From an uncultured Eisenbergiella sp. (GTDB lineage Bacteria; Bacillota; Clostridia; Lachnospirales; Lachnospiraceae): DNA of 64,000 nt. Shown in pieces: positions 26,654 to 37,740 of the stretch. The position numbers were made by a program, and so were the translations under genes. The DNA is taken from positions 1-64,000 of the forward strand of contig CANQFM010000005.1 of assembly GCA_947598825.1 (NCBI GenBank). Reading direction: 5' to 3'. The notes below the pieces were generated by a model that was not told the origin of the DNA, ran no database searches, and worked only from the letters and a program-made list of their open reading frames with translations. The first letter of the stretch is position 1; each line of letters starts with the position of its first letter.

Positions 26654-27502
26654 ATGGCTTCCATGAGAGATATTAAGCGGCGCAGGAGCAGCATAGAGAG
26701 TACCGGCCAGATCACCAAGGCGATGAAGCTGGTTTCCACGGTAAAGCTGCAGAAGGCCCGCGTGAAAGCCGAGCAGAACGCGCCCTATGCCGACAGCATG
26801 TATCGCACGGTACAGTCCATTCTGGAGCGGACTTGTGGCATCCGGCATCCCTATCTGCAGGGCGGCGACAGCGGCAGGAAGGCGGTCATCGTCATATCCT
26901 CCAACCGCGGCCTGGCGGGCGGGTATAACTCCAATGTGGTAAAACTCATCACCCAGGGCGAACTGGCGGGACAGGATCTGGATATCTATGCCGTGGGGAA
27001 AAAGGGCAGGGAAGGGCTGCAGCGGGCGGGATACCGTATCCGCCTGGACAGTTCCGATATCAGCGAAGAACCCGCCTATGCGGATGCGGCTGCCCTGAGC
27101 AGAGAGGTACTCAGCTCCTTTACGCGGGGGGAAGTGGGGGAGATATGGCTGGCCTATACATTTTTTAAAAATACGATCGTGCATGAGCCCCGGCTGATCC
27201 GGCTGCTCCCTGTTGAGAAGGAGGAGGAAGAAATTTCCGACCGGCTTCCCATGAACTTTGACGCTGAAGAGGAAAGCATCCTGGAGATGCTGATCCCGAC
27301 CTATGTAACCAGCCTTATTTACGGCGGCCTGTTGGAGTCCTCCGCCAGCGAAAACGGCGCGCGAATGCAGGCAATGGATTCAGCCACCGACAATGCGGAG
27401 GAAATGATCGAGGATCTGACCCTCTTGTATAACAGGGCGCGGCAAAGCTCCATCACGCAGGAGCTGACGGAGATCATTGCCGGCGCGCAGGCGATTTCCT
27501 GA
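26654..27502 (+). CDS. atpG: F0F1 ATP synthase subunit gamma
   Basis: The 282-aa central rotor shaft has the conserved start MASMRDIKRRRSSIESTGQI followed by TKAMKLVSTVKL, and the C-terminal helix NRARQSSITQELTEIIAGA. Length is normal. It follows atpA after 16 bp with AAAGAGG upstream. A 94-bp gap with a small hairpin precedes atpD. Confidence 0.97.
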   Translation: MASMRDIKRRRSSIESTGQITKAMKLVSTVKLQKARVKAEQNAPYADSMYRTVQSILERTCGIRHPYLQGGDSGRKAVIVISSNRGLAGGYNSNVVKLITQGELAGQDLDIYAVGKKGREGLQRAGYRIRLDSSDISEEPAYADAAALSREVLSSFTRGEVGEIWLAYTFFKNTIVHEPRLIRLLPVEKEEEEISDRLPMNFDAEEESILEMLIPTYVTSLIYGGLLESSASENGARMQAMDSATDNAEEMIEDLTLLYNRARQSSITQELTEIIAGAQAIS

Positions 27503-27587
27503 CGGAAACAGGCATGGCCTTTTGCCCGTCAGAGGAAAAGAAAGGACCGCGCTTCCCGCTTTTTTATGGCGGGCAAAAGCGGAATGA

Positions 27588-28988
<1,401 letters not shown>

Positions 28989-28998
28989 GAGTGCGGAT

Positions 28999-29403
28999 AT
29001 GGCAGAGGACAGAAGTTTCCGGATCAGGATCATCACACCGGAGCGCGTGTTTTATGAGGGCAGCGCGCTGATGGCTGAATTTAACACCTCGGAGGGGGAA
29101 CTGGGAATCTATCCCGGCCATATTCCGATGACGGTGATTTTAAAGCCGGGCGTACTGAAGCTGACGCAGCCGGAAGGGAAAAAGGAAGCGGCGCTGCATA
29201 CCGGTTTTGCGGAGATCCTGCCCGACGGTATCACGATCCTGGCGGAAGCGGCGGAGTGGCCCGGGGAGATCGACATTGCCCGGGCGCAGGCGGCGAAAGA
29301 GAGGGCGGAGGCCAGGATCCGGGAGCATAGAGCCGACACGGATATGGCCAGGGCTCAGACTGCGCTTTTGAGGGCGTTGGCCCGCATTGAGACATTACGG
29401 TAA
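28999..29403 (+). CDS. atpC: F0F1 ATP synthase subunit epsilon
   Basis: The 134-aa subunit has the N-terminal beta-sandwich (FRIRIITPERVFYEG, then EGELGIYPGHIPMTVIL) and a C-terminal two-helix region rich in Ala/Arg (AQAAKERAEARIREHRAD) that can inhibit the rotor. It is the last gene of the operon, with a terminator 9 bp after its stop. Confidence 0.95.
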   Translation: MAEDRSFRIRIITPERVFYEGSALMAEFNTSEGELGIYPGHIPMTVILKPGVLKLTQPEGKKEAALHTGFAEILPDGITILAEAAEWPGEIDIARAQAAKERAEARIREHRADTDMARAQTALLRALARIETLR

Positions 29404-29411
29404 CGGATTTG

Positions 29412-29438
29412 GGGGCTGCGTTAAGCGGCCCCTGTTTT
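29412..29438 (+). terminator. Terminator of the ATP synthase operon
   Basis: GGGGCTGC (29412-29419) and GCGGCCCC (29425-29432) pair with one wobble, loop GTTAA, followed by TGTTTT. Confidence 0.75.
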
Positions 29439-29469
29439 GCCAAAGGGGTATTGGGGGAGGCATAACGTT

Positions 29470-30411
29470 ATGAATGAGAAGGTTGAAAGAATCCTGAAAA
29501 ACACTCAAAAAGTCATCATTGGCAAGGAAGGGGTAACAAAGCTGGTGCTGGCCGCCATTCTGGCGGACGGGCATGTGCTTCTGGAGGATGTGCCCGGCAC
29601 GGGGAAAACGCGGCTGGCCCGTGCCCTGGCGGCAAGCATGGGGCTTTCTTTCGGAAGGGTTCAGTTTACGCCGGATATGCTTCCGGCGGATATCACGGGC
29701 CTGCATATCTACAATCGTCAGACCAATGCGTTTGAATTAAAGAAAGGGCCGGTCTTTACCAATATCCTTTTGGCGGATGAGATCAACCGGGCCACGCCCC
29801 GGACGCAGGCGGGGCTGTTGGAGTGTATGGAGGAAAGGCAGGTCACCATAGATGGAACGACCCTGCGGCTGGAGCAGCCTTTTTTAGTGATCGCCACGGA
29901 AAATCCGGTGGAGACGGCGGGCACCTTTCCTCTGCCGGAAGCGCAGATGGACCGTTTCCTGATGCAGTTATCCATGGGGCTGCCGGATCGGGAAGAGGAG
30001 ATCCGGATCCTGGAGACTTACCGGAACACAGATCCGCTGGAGGAGCTTGCCCCCGTCGTGGAGCAGGCGGATATCCTGCAGATGAAGAGGGAGACGCTGC
30101 AGCTCTATGTGCATCCGGCCGTAGAGGCGTATATGGTGGATCTGGCGGCCGCCACCCGGAGCAGCGATAAGACCGTGATGGGAGTGAGCCCCAGGGGAAC
30201 GCTGGCCCTGATGCGGGCGGCGAAGGGCTGGGCCTATCTGAGCGACCGCTCTTTTGTGACGCCGGATGATGTCAAGGCGGTGGTGGGCGCGGTATTTCCC
30301 CATCGTCTGGCCCTTTCTTACGGAAAGAACCGTTGGCGGGACAGTGTGAAGCTGGTGGAGGAAATCTGCGACCGGGTGCCGGTTCCCACAGAGGATTTTT
30401 CATCCCGCTGA
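29470..30411 (+). CDS. MoxR-family AAA+ ATPase
   Basis: The 313-aa ATPase begins MNEKVERILKNTQKVIIGKE and has the P-loop VPGTGKT (about 41-47), the Walker B region NILLADEINRATPRTQ and the sensor ATENPVETAGTFPLPEAQ. MoxR proteins act as chaperones that mature protein complexes, typically together with a DUF58 (VWA-like) partner, which is the next gene. The ORF-track start is upstream; ATG 29470 has GGGGGAGG before it. Confidence 0.93.
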   Translation: MNEKVERILKNTQKVIIGKEGVTKLVLAAILADGHVLLEDVPGTGKTRLARALAASMGLSFGRVQFTPDMLPADITGLHIYNRQTNAFELKKGPVFTNILLADEINRATPRTQAGLLECMEERQVTIDGTTLRLEQPFLVIATENPVETAGTFPLPEAQMDRFLMQLSMGLPDREEEIRILETYRNTDPLEELAPVVEQADILQMKRETLQLYVHPAVEAYMVDLAAATRSSDKTVMGVSPRGTLALMRAAKGWAYLSDRSFVTPDDVKAVVGAVFPHRLALSYGKNRWRDSVKLVEEICDRVPVPTEDFSSR

Positions 30412-30428
30412 TCTGAGAGGAAGTCGAA

Positions 30429-31571
30429 ATGATCATCGTATGGGTTATTTTGGGGGCCGCCGTTTTGCTTTTCCTCCAGGACAGGCTGTATGCGCATTAT
30501 TGGAATAAAAATCTGACGGTGGGCCTGGCGTTTGCGGAGGAGAGCGCGACGGAGGGGGATACGGGCGTTCTCTGCGAGACGGTGGAAAACCGCAAGATCC
30601 TTCCGCTGCCGGCGTTGAAAGTGAAGTTTGCCGTTTCCCGTTGCCTGATCTTTGAGGAGGCCGACGGCGGCAGCAGCGTGACGGATCAGTTTTACCGCAA
30701 CGATGTGCTTTCCGTTCGCCCTTATATGCGCCATGTGCGCAGGCTTTTCTTTCTCTGCAAAAAGCGCGGCTATTATACCATTACCGCGCTGGACGTGGTG
30801 GCGGGGAATCTGTTTCTGTCCCGGGAGCTGCCCATGAGCCTGAAATGCGACGCCCAGTTCTATGTCTATCCGCGGCCCTGGAAGGAGCAGTCTTTTCTGC
30901 GCACGCTGCAGAAGCTAAACGGGGAGATCTTAAGCAGGAGGCATTTGCTGGAGGATCCCTTTGAATACCGGGGAATCCGGGAGTATTTTCCCGGGGATGC
31001 CATGCGGGATATCAACTGGAAGGCCACGGCGCGTACGGGGGATCTGAAGGTCAATATGAAAAATTACACCGCTCTGAAGGCGGTGAGGCTGTTCGTCAAT
31101 CTGGAGGACGGCGCGCTGCTGCGCAGGGAGGATATGCTGGAAGCGTCCATCAGCATGGCGGCGGGGGCCGCCGCTTTTTTCCTGGATCAGGGCATTCGGA
31201 CAGCTTTATATACCAACGGGCCGGACATCCTGACGGGGGATCCTGTAGGCATGGAGGCGTCCAGCGGACCGGCCCATATGGAGACGATCAACCGGGGGCT
31301 GGCGCGCATCGACCTGTCGGAAAGTGCCCCCCGTTTTCGGATGCAGTTGGAGGAAAAGGTGCTGGGGGACGGAAACGGCGCCGGCGATGTATTTACGATC
31401 TTTATTTCCAATGATGCCCAGGACGATTTTCAGGACCTGCTCTGCGCATGTCTGGAAAAAGGGATGGGGTTTGCGTGGCTCTGTCCGGTACAGCATCCGG
31501 AAGAGAATGCCGTCCGCCCTGCCTTGGAAAAATATACGCATCAGATCGTGATCGATGGGGGGTGGGCCTGA
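30429..31571 (+). CDS. DUF58 domain-containing membrane-anchored protein
   Basis: The 380-aa protein has an N-terminal hydrophobic anchor (MIIVWVILGAAVLLFLQDRL), a middle beta-rich domain, and the DUF58 signature EDPFEYRGIREYFPGDAMRDINWKATARTGDL. DUF58 has a degenerate VWA fold and is the usual partner of MoxR ATPases, thought to help assemble membrane or periplasmic complexes. Its stop overlaps the next start by one base. Confidence 0.9.
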   Translation: MIIVWVILGAAVLLFLQDRLYAHYWNKNLTVGLAFAEESATEGDTGVLCETVENRKILPLPALKVKFAVSRCLIFEEADGGSSVTDQFYRNDVLSVRPYMRHVRRLFFLCKKRGYYTITALDVVAGNLFLSRELPMSLKCDAQFYVYPRPWKEQSFLRTLQKLNGEILSRRHLLEDPFEYRGIREYFPGDAMRDINWKATARTGDLKVNMKNYTALKAVRLFVNLEDGALLRREDMLEASISMAAGAAAFFLDQGIRTALYTNGPDILTGDPVGMEASSGPAHMETINRGLARIDLSESAPRFRMQLEEKVLGDGNGAGDVFTIFISNDAQDDFQDLLCACLEKGMGFAWLCPVQHPEENAVRPALEKYTHQIVIDGGWA

Positions 31572-32836
31572 TGGAGCAAAAACTGGCTGTGGCGAAGGAT
31601 ATGGTGGAGATCGGCCTGAATTTCCTGGTCGCATTTTGCCTGGAAACGCTGGCCTGCGCGGTCTTTTTCCCGGAGGGCGCCCCTTTGTACGCCCTCCTGC
31701 TTCCGATCCTGTATCCGATCCTGTTTTATATGTATCGCAAATGGCTCGAAAACAGTCTGCTGTTGTTTACCGTGGCGCATCTTGCCGTGGCCATGGCCCT
31801 GTTCTGGATCGCGGGATATTTGCCGATGCCGGTGTTCTGGAGGGCGGTCTATCTGATCACAGGGGCCGTTTACACGGTACGCTCCTTTCGGGTGAGGGTG
31901 ACTTCGGAGAGGGACGCAGAGGGGGAGATCGGGCCTATGGGCGCGGCATTTTTTGCGCTGCTTTCCTTTTTCCTCTGCGGTTATGTGGGACAGGAACAAA
32001 AATGCCGGACGATCATAGGGATCTGTTTTGCCTGGATCCTGGGCTATCTTCTGAAGGAGTATCTGCGCAATTTCATTCGTTACCTGGCGCTGAACAGAAA
32101 TTCGGCAGGCGTTCTGCCCAAGCAGAGTATTTTTCGGATGGGGATGCTTTCCGCCGGGGCCTACAGCGTTTTTTCCGTAGTGGTCCTGATCCTCTGCACC
32201 CGGACTTCCCTGGTGGGCGCCCTCACCGCAGGGATCAGGCGCATTCTGCTGGGAGTCCTGCGGATGATCGTATGGATACTCGCCCTGTTTGGCAGGGGAG
32301 GCGATCCCGTGACCACGGCACAGAACGCCCCGCAGGCAAACAATGAGATGATGCTTTTGAGCGAACCTGCGGAGGCGTCGATCTGGGCGAAGATCCTGGA
32401 GCAGGTCCTGATCGCAGCGGTGATGCTACTGATGCTGGCCGGGATCGTGTTTTTGACGGCGGCCCTGATCCGTTTTCTCATACGGGGCTTTTACGGGCGG
32501 GAAAAAAAGAAGCAAAAAATCGTATCGGCAGGGTATATGGAGGAACAGGAACGCCTGGACGGCGGCCCCAGGACGCGCAAAAAAAGCCTGCCTGCAGTCG
32601 GAGGCCCCCCGCAGATCCGGGTAAGGAGGATCTTCAGGAGGACGGTGCTGCGGACGGTTCCCGGGAAGGAAACGCTGCAGCTAAAAACGGCGGGAGAACT
32701 GGCAGGTCCGTCGGATCAGTGGGAAGGGCTGCGGAAGCTGTATGAACGCGCACGCTACAGCGCAGACAGGATTTCCAGGGAAGAGGCCAGGGAAGCGGAT
32801 AAACTTTCGAGACAGATCCTGCATAGTATAAAGTAA
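31571..32836 (+). CDS. Polytopic membrane protein of the MoxR-DUF58 operon
   Basis: The 421-aa protein has about six membrane helices in its N-terminal two thirds (for example LLLPILYPILFYMYRKWL and ILEQVLIAAVMLLMLAGIVFL). Its soluble basic C-terminus ends ETLQLKTAGELAG...LRKLYERARYSADRISREEA, like the DUF4129-type tails of MoxR-operon proteins. It lacks the transglutaminase-like domain that many relatives carry. The start at 31571 overlaps the DUF58 stop. Function is unknown; context suggests a wall or surface-assembly role. Confidence 0.75.
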   Translation: MEQKLAVAKDMVEIGLNFLVAFCLETLACAVFFPEGAPLYALLLPILYPILFYMYRKWLENSLLLFTVAHLAVAMALFWIAGYLPMPVFWRAVYLITGAVYTVRSFRVRVTSERDAEGEIGPMGAAFFALLSFFLCGYVGQEQKCRTIIGICFAWILGYLLKEYLRNFIRYLALNRNSAGVLPKQSIFRMGMLSAGAYSVFSVVVLILCTRTSLVGALTAGIRRILLGVLRMIVWILALFGRGGDPVTTAQNAPQANNEMMLLSEPAEASIWAKILEQVLIAAVMLLMLAGIVFLTAALIRFLIRGFYGREKKKQKIVSAGYMEEQERLDGGPRTRKKSLPAVGGPPQIRVRRIFRRTVLRTVPGKETLQLKTAGELAGPSDQWEGLRKLYERARYSADRISREEAREADKLSRQILHSIK

Positions 32837-32858
32837 CGACTGTCCGGAAGGGAAAGAC

Positions 32859-33245
32859 ATGAACCGTTATTCCAAAATACTGCCATTTTATATGACCTAT
32901 CCGATGCCGCTCTTTTATGAGGAAGAGGATAAGGCGATGCGGGATCTGGAGTATCTGCAGGAAATGTATCCGAAAGAATCCCGGAGATATCAGCAGAAGA
33001 TCAGCCGTCTCCTGGACCGGTTCGACTGCGATGGAAGCCTGATCTACGACGAATATCCGGATCGGCTGTCCATCTATAAAATGGCGCAGGATATCACGGC
33101 GGTGATCCGCAGGGAGGAAAAAGAGGCGGACCGTGAGATTACGGCGGAGGAGCTTCCCGGGATCACGGAGCTGATCCAGGTATTGATGTACAATGAGATA
33201 TTCAAACGCCGTCAGGCGAAAGGGACAGGTTTCTTAAAATTTTAG
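32859..33245 (+). CDS. Hypothetical protein, 128 aa
   Basis: This soluble charged protein starts MNRYSKILPFYMTYPMPLFY and is largely helical (MRDLEYLQEMYPKESRRYQQKISRLLDRFDCDGS, then AEELPGITELIQVLMYNEIF). I cannot name a family. It lies 22 bp after the MoxR-operon membrane protein with GGAAGGGAAAG before the ATG, and is followed by a terminator, so it is the last gene of that operon. Such a conserved-looking end gene may be a cytoplasmic accessory to the complex. Confidence 0.8.
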   Translation: MNRYSKILPFYMTYPMPLFYEEEDKAMRDLEYLQEMYPKESRRYQQKISRLLDRFDCDGSLIYDEYPDRLSIYKMAQDITAVIRREEKEADREITAEELPGITELIQVLMYNEIFKRRQAKGTGFLKF

Positions 33246-33276
33246 TTGTGAAACCGATACAAAAGCTATAGAATAG

Positions 33277-33307
33277 AACCGGAAGCGGCGCCCCCTCTTC
33301 CGGTTTT
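33277..33307 (+). terminator. Terminator of the MoxR operon
   Basis: AACCGGAAG (33277-33285) and CTTCCGGTT (33297-33305) form a 9-bp stem followed by TTG. Confidence 0.75.
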
Positions 33308-33345
33308 GTAGTATATGCGGGGTTTTGGATGGAAACGGGGATTTT

Positions 33346-34554
33346 ATGGAAGAACTGAGAGAACTGCTGCGGGAGTGCCTGACGCCAAATTTATATCAGA
33401 TCGTGCTGAGTGGCGCGACAGACCGGACAGCGCCTTTGCCGGCAGGGGAGGTCCGGCCGCTGCATCTTCCCGCGCAGAAGCGAAAGGTCCGGCCGGTCAT
33501 GCTCAAAGGCGAACTGCTTTTCCAGGTGACCAGCTATGACGGCAGCCAGGTCTTTCATGAAAATATGACTTCCCGGCAGGCGGCAGAAGCGCTGGCCTGG
33601 GATATGATGGCCCATTTTAAACAGTTGCAGGCGGAGGGCAGCGGTTTTTCCATGACTGTGGCGGTAAGCAAAAAGGGAAAGGTCACGGTGAAAAGAAAGA
33701 AGTCTTGCCAGGAAGAAACGCGGCGCGTGGAGTTGTCCCACAACCGGACCAAACGGTATCTTCTGCAGGAAGGCAAACCGGTTTTGTTCCTGGTGGATCT
33801 GGGGGTACAGACCCCGGATGGGCGGATCGTCCACAGCCGTTATGACAAATTCCGGCAGATCAACCGTTTTCTGGAATTTATTGAAGATATTCTGCCCATA
33901 CTCCCCAAAGACAGGGAAATTTCCATCCTGGATTTCGGCTGTGGGAAATCTTATCTGACGTTCGCCATGTATCATTATCTGCACGAGATACAGGGGCTTG
34001 CCCTGAAGATCACGGGGCTGGATCTGAAGGAGGACGTGATCGCCAACTGTAATGCGCTGGCGCAGCGGTACGGATACGACGGCCTGCATTTTCTGTGCGG
34101 GGATATCGCGGATTATGAGCAAAAAGAGAAGGTCGATATGGTGGTGACCCTGCATGCCTGTGATACGGCTACGGATCACGCCCTGTATAGGGCCGTGAAA
34201 TGGGGCGCAAGGGTGATCCTATCGGTTCCCCGCTGCCAGCATGAGCTGAATCGCAGGATTGAAAACAGGCAGTTGGAAGGAGCGCTGCGATACGGGCTGA
34301 TCAAGGAGCGGCTGTCCGCCCTTTTTACGGACGCGCTTCGCGCTGATCTGCTGGAAGAACAGGGATATGATACGCAGATTTTGGAATTTATCGACATGGA
34401 ACATACGCCGAAGAACATTTTGATCCGGGCGGTGAAACGGGAAAACCCAAAAACGGACAGAACTCGGAAAGAAAGCGAAGTCCTGTCCGGATTTTTACAC
34501 GCCAGGATCACTCTGCAGGATCTCCTGGAAGGGGATAGAGGAGAAGGGGTTTGA
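33346..34554 (+). CDS. Class I SAM-dependent methyltransferase
   Basis: The 402-aa protein has an N-terminal domain of unknown type (1-170), then a Rossmann methyltransferase fold: SAM-binding motif ISILDFGCGKSYLTFAMYH, the acidic ribose contact ITGLDLKEDVIANCN, and a later motif VVTLHACDTATDHAL. The HACD segment is typical of METTL25-like/RNA-methyltransferase-related families, but the substrate cannot be told. ATG 33346 is preferred to the track's TTG. Its stop overlaps the next gene's start codon. Confidence 0.82.
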   Translation: MEELRELLRECLTPNLYQIVLSGATDRTAPLPAGEVRPLHLPAQKRKVRPVMLKGELLFQVTSYDGSQVFHENMTSRQAAEALAWDMMAHFKQLQAEGSGFSMTVAVSKKGKVTVKRKKSCQEETRRVELSHNRTKRYLLQEGKPVLFLVDLGVQTPDGRIVHSRYDKFRQINRFLEFIEDILPILPKDREISILDFGCGKSYLTFAMYHYLHEIQGLALKITGLDLKEDVIANCNALAQRYGYDGLHFLCGDIADYEQKEKVDMVVTLHACDTATDHALYRAVKWGARVILSVPRCQHELNRRIENRQLEGALRYGLIKERLSALFTDALRADLLEEQGYDTQILEFIDMEHTPKNILIRAVKRENPKTDRTRKESEVLSGFLHARITLQDLLEGDRGEGV

Positions 34555-37073
34555 AGAAAGCGATATTAAAGGCGGCGGTCTTTATAGCGGTATTTTTGCT
34601 TTCCGTGATCGTGGTCGGATTTTTCATGAATCAGGGGAATACGGACATGACCGCGCAGATGAGCCGCGCTGCGCTGCCCACGATCGGCATTGTGGAGCAG
34701 GGACAGGAGATCAATCTGATGCGCGGCTATGTGGAGCGGATGGATACGGCCGGCATGCGGGAGAATATTACGCCGCTGGACGGGCAGCGGCAGGTAGACG
34801 CTACGATCCATACCTATGGCTGTAAGATCGGCGAGATCGCATACGAAGTACGAAGCGTGGACGGAAGCAGGCTGATCGAAAACACGCAGGTGACGCAGCG
34901 GACGGAGAAGGGAAACGACATTTCTATCTCCTTCCGGTTAAAGGATCTTATCGAGGCGGGCGAGGAGTATTGTCTTTTGTTCCGGCTGACGCTGGAGGAA
35001 GGGAAGGAGATCTGCTACTATACGCGGGTGATACAGGCGGATTACGCCCTGGCCCAGAAGCTGGATTTTATCACGCAGTTTTCGGAAGCTACGCTGGATT
35101 ACGATCAATTGCAGAAGCGGGAGTTTACGCGGAAACTGGAACCCAATTCTGACGGCGATAACAGCACGCTGGCCAAGGTGAACATTCACAGCAGCGCCAG
35201 ACAGGTGGCCTGGGCCGGCCTGCCTGTGAAACGGGAGACGCAGCCTGAGATACAGATCCGGGAGATCGCGCCCCAGACCGCTTCCGCCGTTTTATCTTAT
35301 GTCGTGAGCTATCCGTATAACGACAGGACGGTATATGCCTGGGTGAAAGAGTATTATCGCGTCCGCTGCACGGAGGATAACAGGTATCTGCTGGATTATG
35401 AAAGGACGGCGGAACAGTTTTTTGAGGAAACGGCGTCCAGCTTTACCAACGATAAGCTCAGCCTTGGCATCGTAGATCGGAACGTGGAAATGATGGAGTC
35501 CGACGGAGGCTCCGTGTTCGCCTTTTCCCAGGCGGGCACGCTTTACAGCTATAATATCGCGGATAATAAGATGGCGAAGCTGTTCTCCTTTTACGATGAA
35601 GAGGGCAACGATGCCCGGACCCTTTATGACGGCCATGAGTACAAGATCCTGCATGTGGACGAAACCGGAAACGTCACATTTCTGGTGTACGGGTATATGA
35701 ACCGGGGACGGCATGAGGGGCGCTGCGGCATCCAGGTCTGTTTTTACAGCAGCACGCTGAACGTGGTTGAAGAGATGGCCTTTCTCCCCTATGACAAATC
35801 CGGGGAAATCCTGAAAGCCGAGGTGGACAATCTCGCTTATGTGAACGGATCCAACGAGCTGTATCTGATCCTGGGCGGCGATATCCTCTGCATCAGGCTG
35901 GAAAATATGGAAAACGACGTGGTGGCCCGGAATATGGACGAGGGCAACTATCAGGTGGCAGGGGACGGCAGCATGATCGCCTGGCAGCAGGACGGAGGAG
36001 AAACGGGAGGCAGCGCCTTAGTTTTCATGGATTTAAACAGCGGGAAAGCTTCCCGGATCGAAGCCGGCCCAGGGAACCGTATCCGGCCCTTAGGGTTTAT
36101 GGGAGAGGATCTGATCTACGGGATCGCGTCGTCGGCGGATATTGCCGGGGACGCCCTCGGGTATGCGATCTTTCCCATGCACAGCGTTGTAATCTGCAAT
36201 TTCAGCGGGGGAGTGCTGAAAAATTACCGGCAGGAGGATATTTATGTAACGTCCTGTGAGATCGAGGGAAATCAGATCAATTTGGGACGGGTGAAGCGGA
36301 CGGAAAGCGGATTTGAAGATACCGATCCCGATCAGATCCTCTACAGCGACCAGGTCTCCGGCAGCCGAAACCGGGCGGAAACCGCAGTCACGGAAAACGT
36401 GCAGACGGTGGTACAGATCGCTCTGCAGGGGCAGACGGACGGGAAAAAGGTCCTGTTTTTAACGCCCAGGGAAGTATTGTTTGAAGGGAACCGGGATATT
36501 GTCCCGGAGACTGCAGACGGGCTGGAGCGCTACTATGTATACGGGAAAACCGGCGTGACCGATATTTTCTCTTCGCCTGCGGCTGCGGCGAAAGCGGCGT
36601 ATGAGGAAGCGGGAACGGTTGCCGCAGAGGATGGCAGTTATGTGTTTAAGCGCGACCGCCTGCATACGTCCAATCAGATCATGGCTCTTACCGCCAGGGG
36701 GATAGGAGAAGGGGAGAGCAGCCTTTCCGTCTGTCTGGACGCGATCCTGCGGTTCGAGGGAAAGACATCGGGCAGCGCTCAGCTTTTGGATTCCGGCAGG
36801 GATGTGATGACGATTCTGAGTTCGTCGCTGGAGGGAAGAAGGATTTTGAATCTGCAGGGGTGCAGCCTGAGTATGGTGCTGTACTACCCTGACCGGGAGA
36901 TCCCCGTCCTGGCGGTCCTGGAAGATGGCAGCGCCGTGCTGGTGACAGGCTTTAATGAGCAGAACGTGGTGCTGATGGATCCGGGGAAGGGAACCGTCTA
37001 TAAAATGGGGATGAACGATGCTGCCGAGTGGTTTTCCGAAAACGGGAATCGGTTCGTGGCCTACTGGAAGTAA
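34551..37073 (+). CDS. Large membrane-anchored extracytoplasmic protein with C39-like C-terminus
   Basis: The 840-aa protein has one N-terminal membrane helix (ILKAAVFIAVFLLSVIVVGFF) and then a long exported part that looks beta-propeller-like in the middle. The last 110 residues resemble a C39-like cysteine peptidase fold (IPVLAVLEDGSAVLVTGFN, VVLMDPGKGTVYKM, NGNRFVAYW). The expected histidine before VTGF is missing, so it is probably not a protease. The start is TTG at 34551, overlapping the methyltransferase stop, with GGAGAAGGGG close upstream. I cannot name the family; a surface or wall-related structural role is possible. Confidence 0.75.
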   Translation: MKKAILKAAVFIAVFLLSVIVVGFFMNQGNTDMTAQMSRAALPTIGIVEQGQEINLMRGYVERMDTAGMRENITPLDGQRQVDATIHTYGCKIGEIAYEVRSVDGSRLIENTQVTQRTEKGNDISISFRLKDLIEAGEEYCLLFRLTLEEGKEICYYTRVIQADYALAQKLDFITQFSEATLDYDQLQKREFTRKLEPNSDGDNSTLAKVNIHSSARQVAWAGLPVKRETQPEIQIREIAPQTASAVLSYVVSYPYNDRTVYAWVKEYYRVRCTEDNRYLLDYERTAEQFFEETASSFTNDKLSLGIVDRNVEMMESDGGSVFAFSQAGTLYSYNIADNKMAKLFSFYDEEGNDARTLYDGHEYKILHVDETGNVTFLVYGYMNRGRHEGRCGIQVCFYSSTLNVVEEMAFLPYDKSGEILKAEVDNLAYVNGSNELYLILGGDILCIRLENMENDVVARNMDEGNYQVAGDGSMIAWQQDGGETGGSALVFMDLNSGKASRIEAGPGNRIRPLGFMGEDLIYGIASSADIAGDALGYAIFPMHSVVICNFSGGVLKNYRQEDIYVTSCEIEGNQINLGRVKRTESGFEDTDPDQILYSDQVSGSRNRAETAVTENVQTVVQIALQGQTDGKKVLFLTPREVLFEGNRDIVPETADGLERYYVYGKTGVTDIFSSPAAAAKAAYEEAGTVAAEDGSYVFKRDRLHTSNQIMALTARGIGEGESSLSVCLDAILRFEGKTSGSAQLLDSGRDVMTILSSSLEGRRILNLQGCSLSMVLYYPDREIPVLAVLEDGSAVLVTGFNEQNVVLMDPGKGTVYKMGMNDAAEWFSENGNRFVAYWK

Positions 37074-37077
37074 AAAC

Positions 37078-37117
37078 AGGGCATCCTGCCGCTTTGGCTG
37101 GCGCAGGATGCCCTTTC
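37078..37117. terminator. Terminator
   Basis: AGGGCATCCTGC (37078-37089) and GCAGGATGCCCT (37103-37114) form a 12-bp stem followed by TTC. It lies between convergent genes. Confidence 0.8.
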
Positions 37118-37158
37118 AAAATCAATAAGCGAAAATCCCAGGGATTGGGCTGCGGTTT

Positions 37159-37731
37159 TTATACGGAAAAGAAACGCTCGCCGCGTTTTTGCAGGGCGAA
37201 TAGGAGGATCAGGCCAAAGACGCCGCAGGAGATGATCTCGCCGATCCCCACTGTGATGACGGAAAGCCACACCGGCACGATGCCGTAAGCGTATTTCAAT
37301 ACAGGAGGAATGATCACAGCGTTGGCGATGATGGGAGGGACAGGGGAAAGCCATTTATAAAGCTGCCTTTTTTTAAACGGCTTTTGTCCGGCAAAAGCTC
37401 CTGCCGTCATAGACGCCCCGGCAGGGGGATTCTGGCTGTGGTACGCTTTCCCGAGCAGCCAGGTGCCGATGGCGCCCAGGAGCGTCGGAAGCGGTCCGAA
37501 GACGATATCCGGCAGAGCGGAACCGATGACGATGTTTGCCAGCAGACACCCCACATACAGGCCGGGTATCGCGGCGGAGGAAAAAAAGGGAAGAACGGTG
37601 AGGGCTTCCGAGAAGCGGACCTGGATGCTGCTGCTGGCGATGCCGAGGGCATTGGCCAACAGGGTCAGCACTACATAAAGAGCAGCGATCATTGCCGCGT
37701 GGACGAGATACGTAACTTTTCTGTTATTCAT
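37159..37731 (-). CDS. queT: QueT-family transporter (ECF substrate-binding component)
   Basis: This 190-aa membrane protein has about five helices and the QueT pattern near the N-terminus (HAAMIAALYVVLTLLANALG, then SSSIQVRFSEALTVLPFF). QueT proteins are the S component of an energy-coupling-factor importer for queuosine precursors such as preQ1. The gene is preceded on its own strand by a preQ1-I-like riboswitch covering the ribosome binding site, which independently supports the substrate. A charged insert (AGQKPFKKRQLYKW) in the middle is longer than I would expect. The ECF ATPase and T component are not in the window. Confidence 0.9.
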   Translation of the reverse strand: MNNRKVTYLVHAAMIAALYVVLTLLANALGIASSSIQVRFSEALTVLPFFSSAAIPGLYVGCLLANIVIGSALPDIVFGPLPTLLGAIGTWLLGKAYHSQNPPAGASMTAGAFAGQKPFKKRQLYKWLSPVPPIIANAVIIPPVLKYAYGIVPVWLSVITVGIGEIISCGVFGLILLFALQKRGERFFSV

Positions 37732-37740
37732 TTGTTTTTC

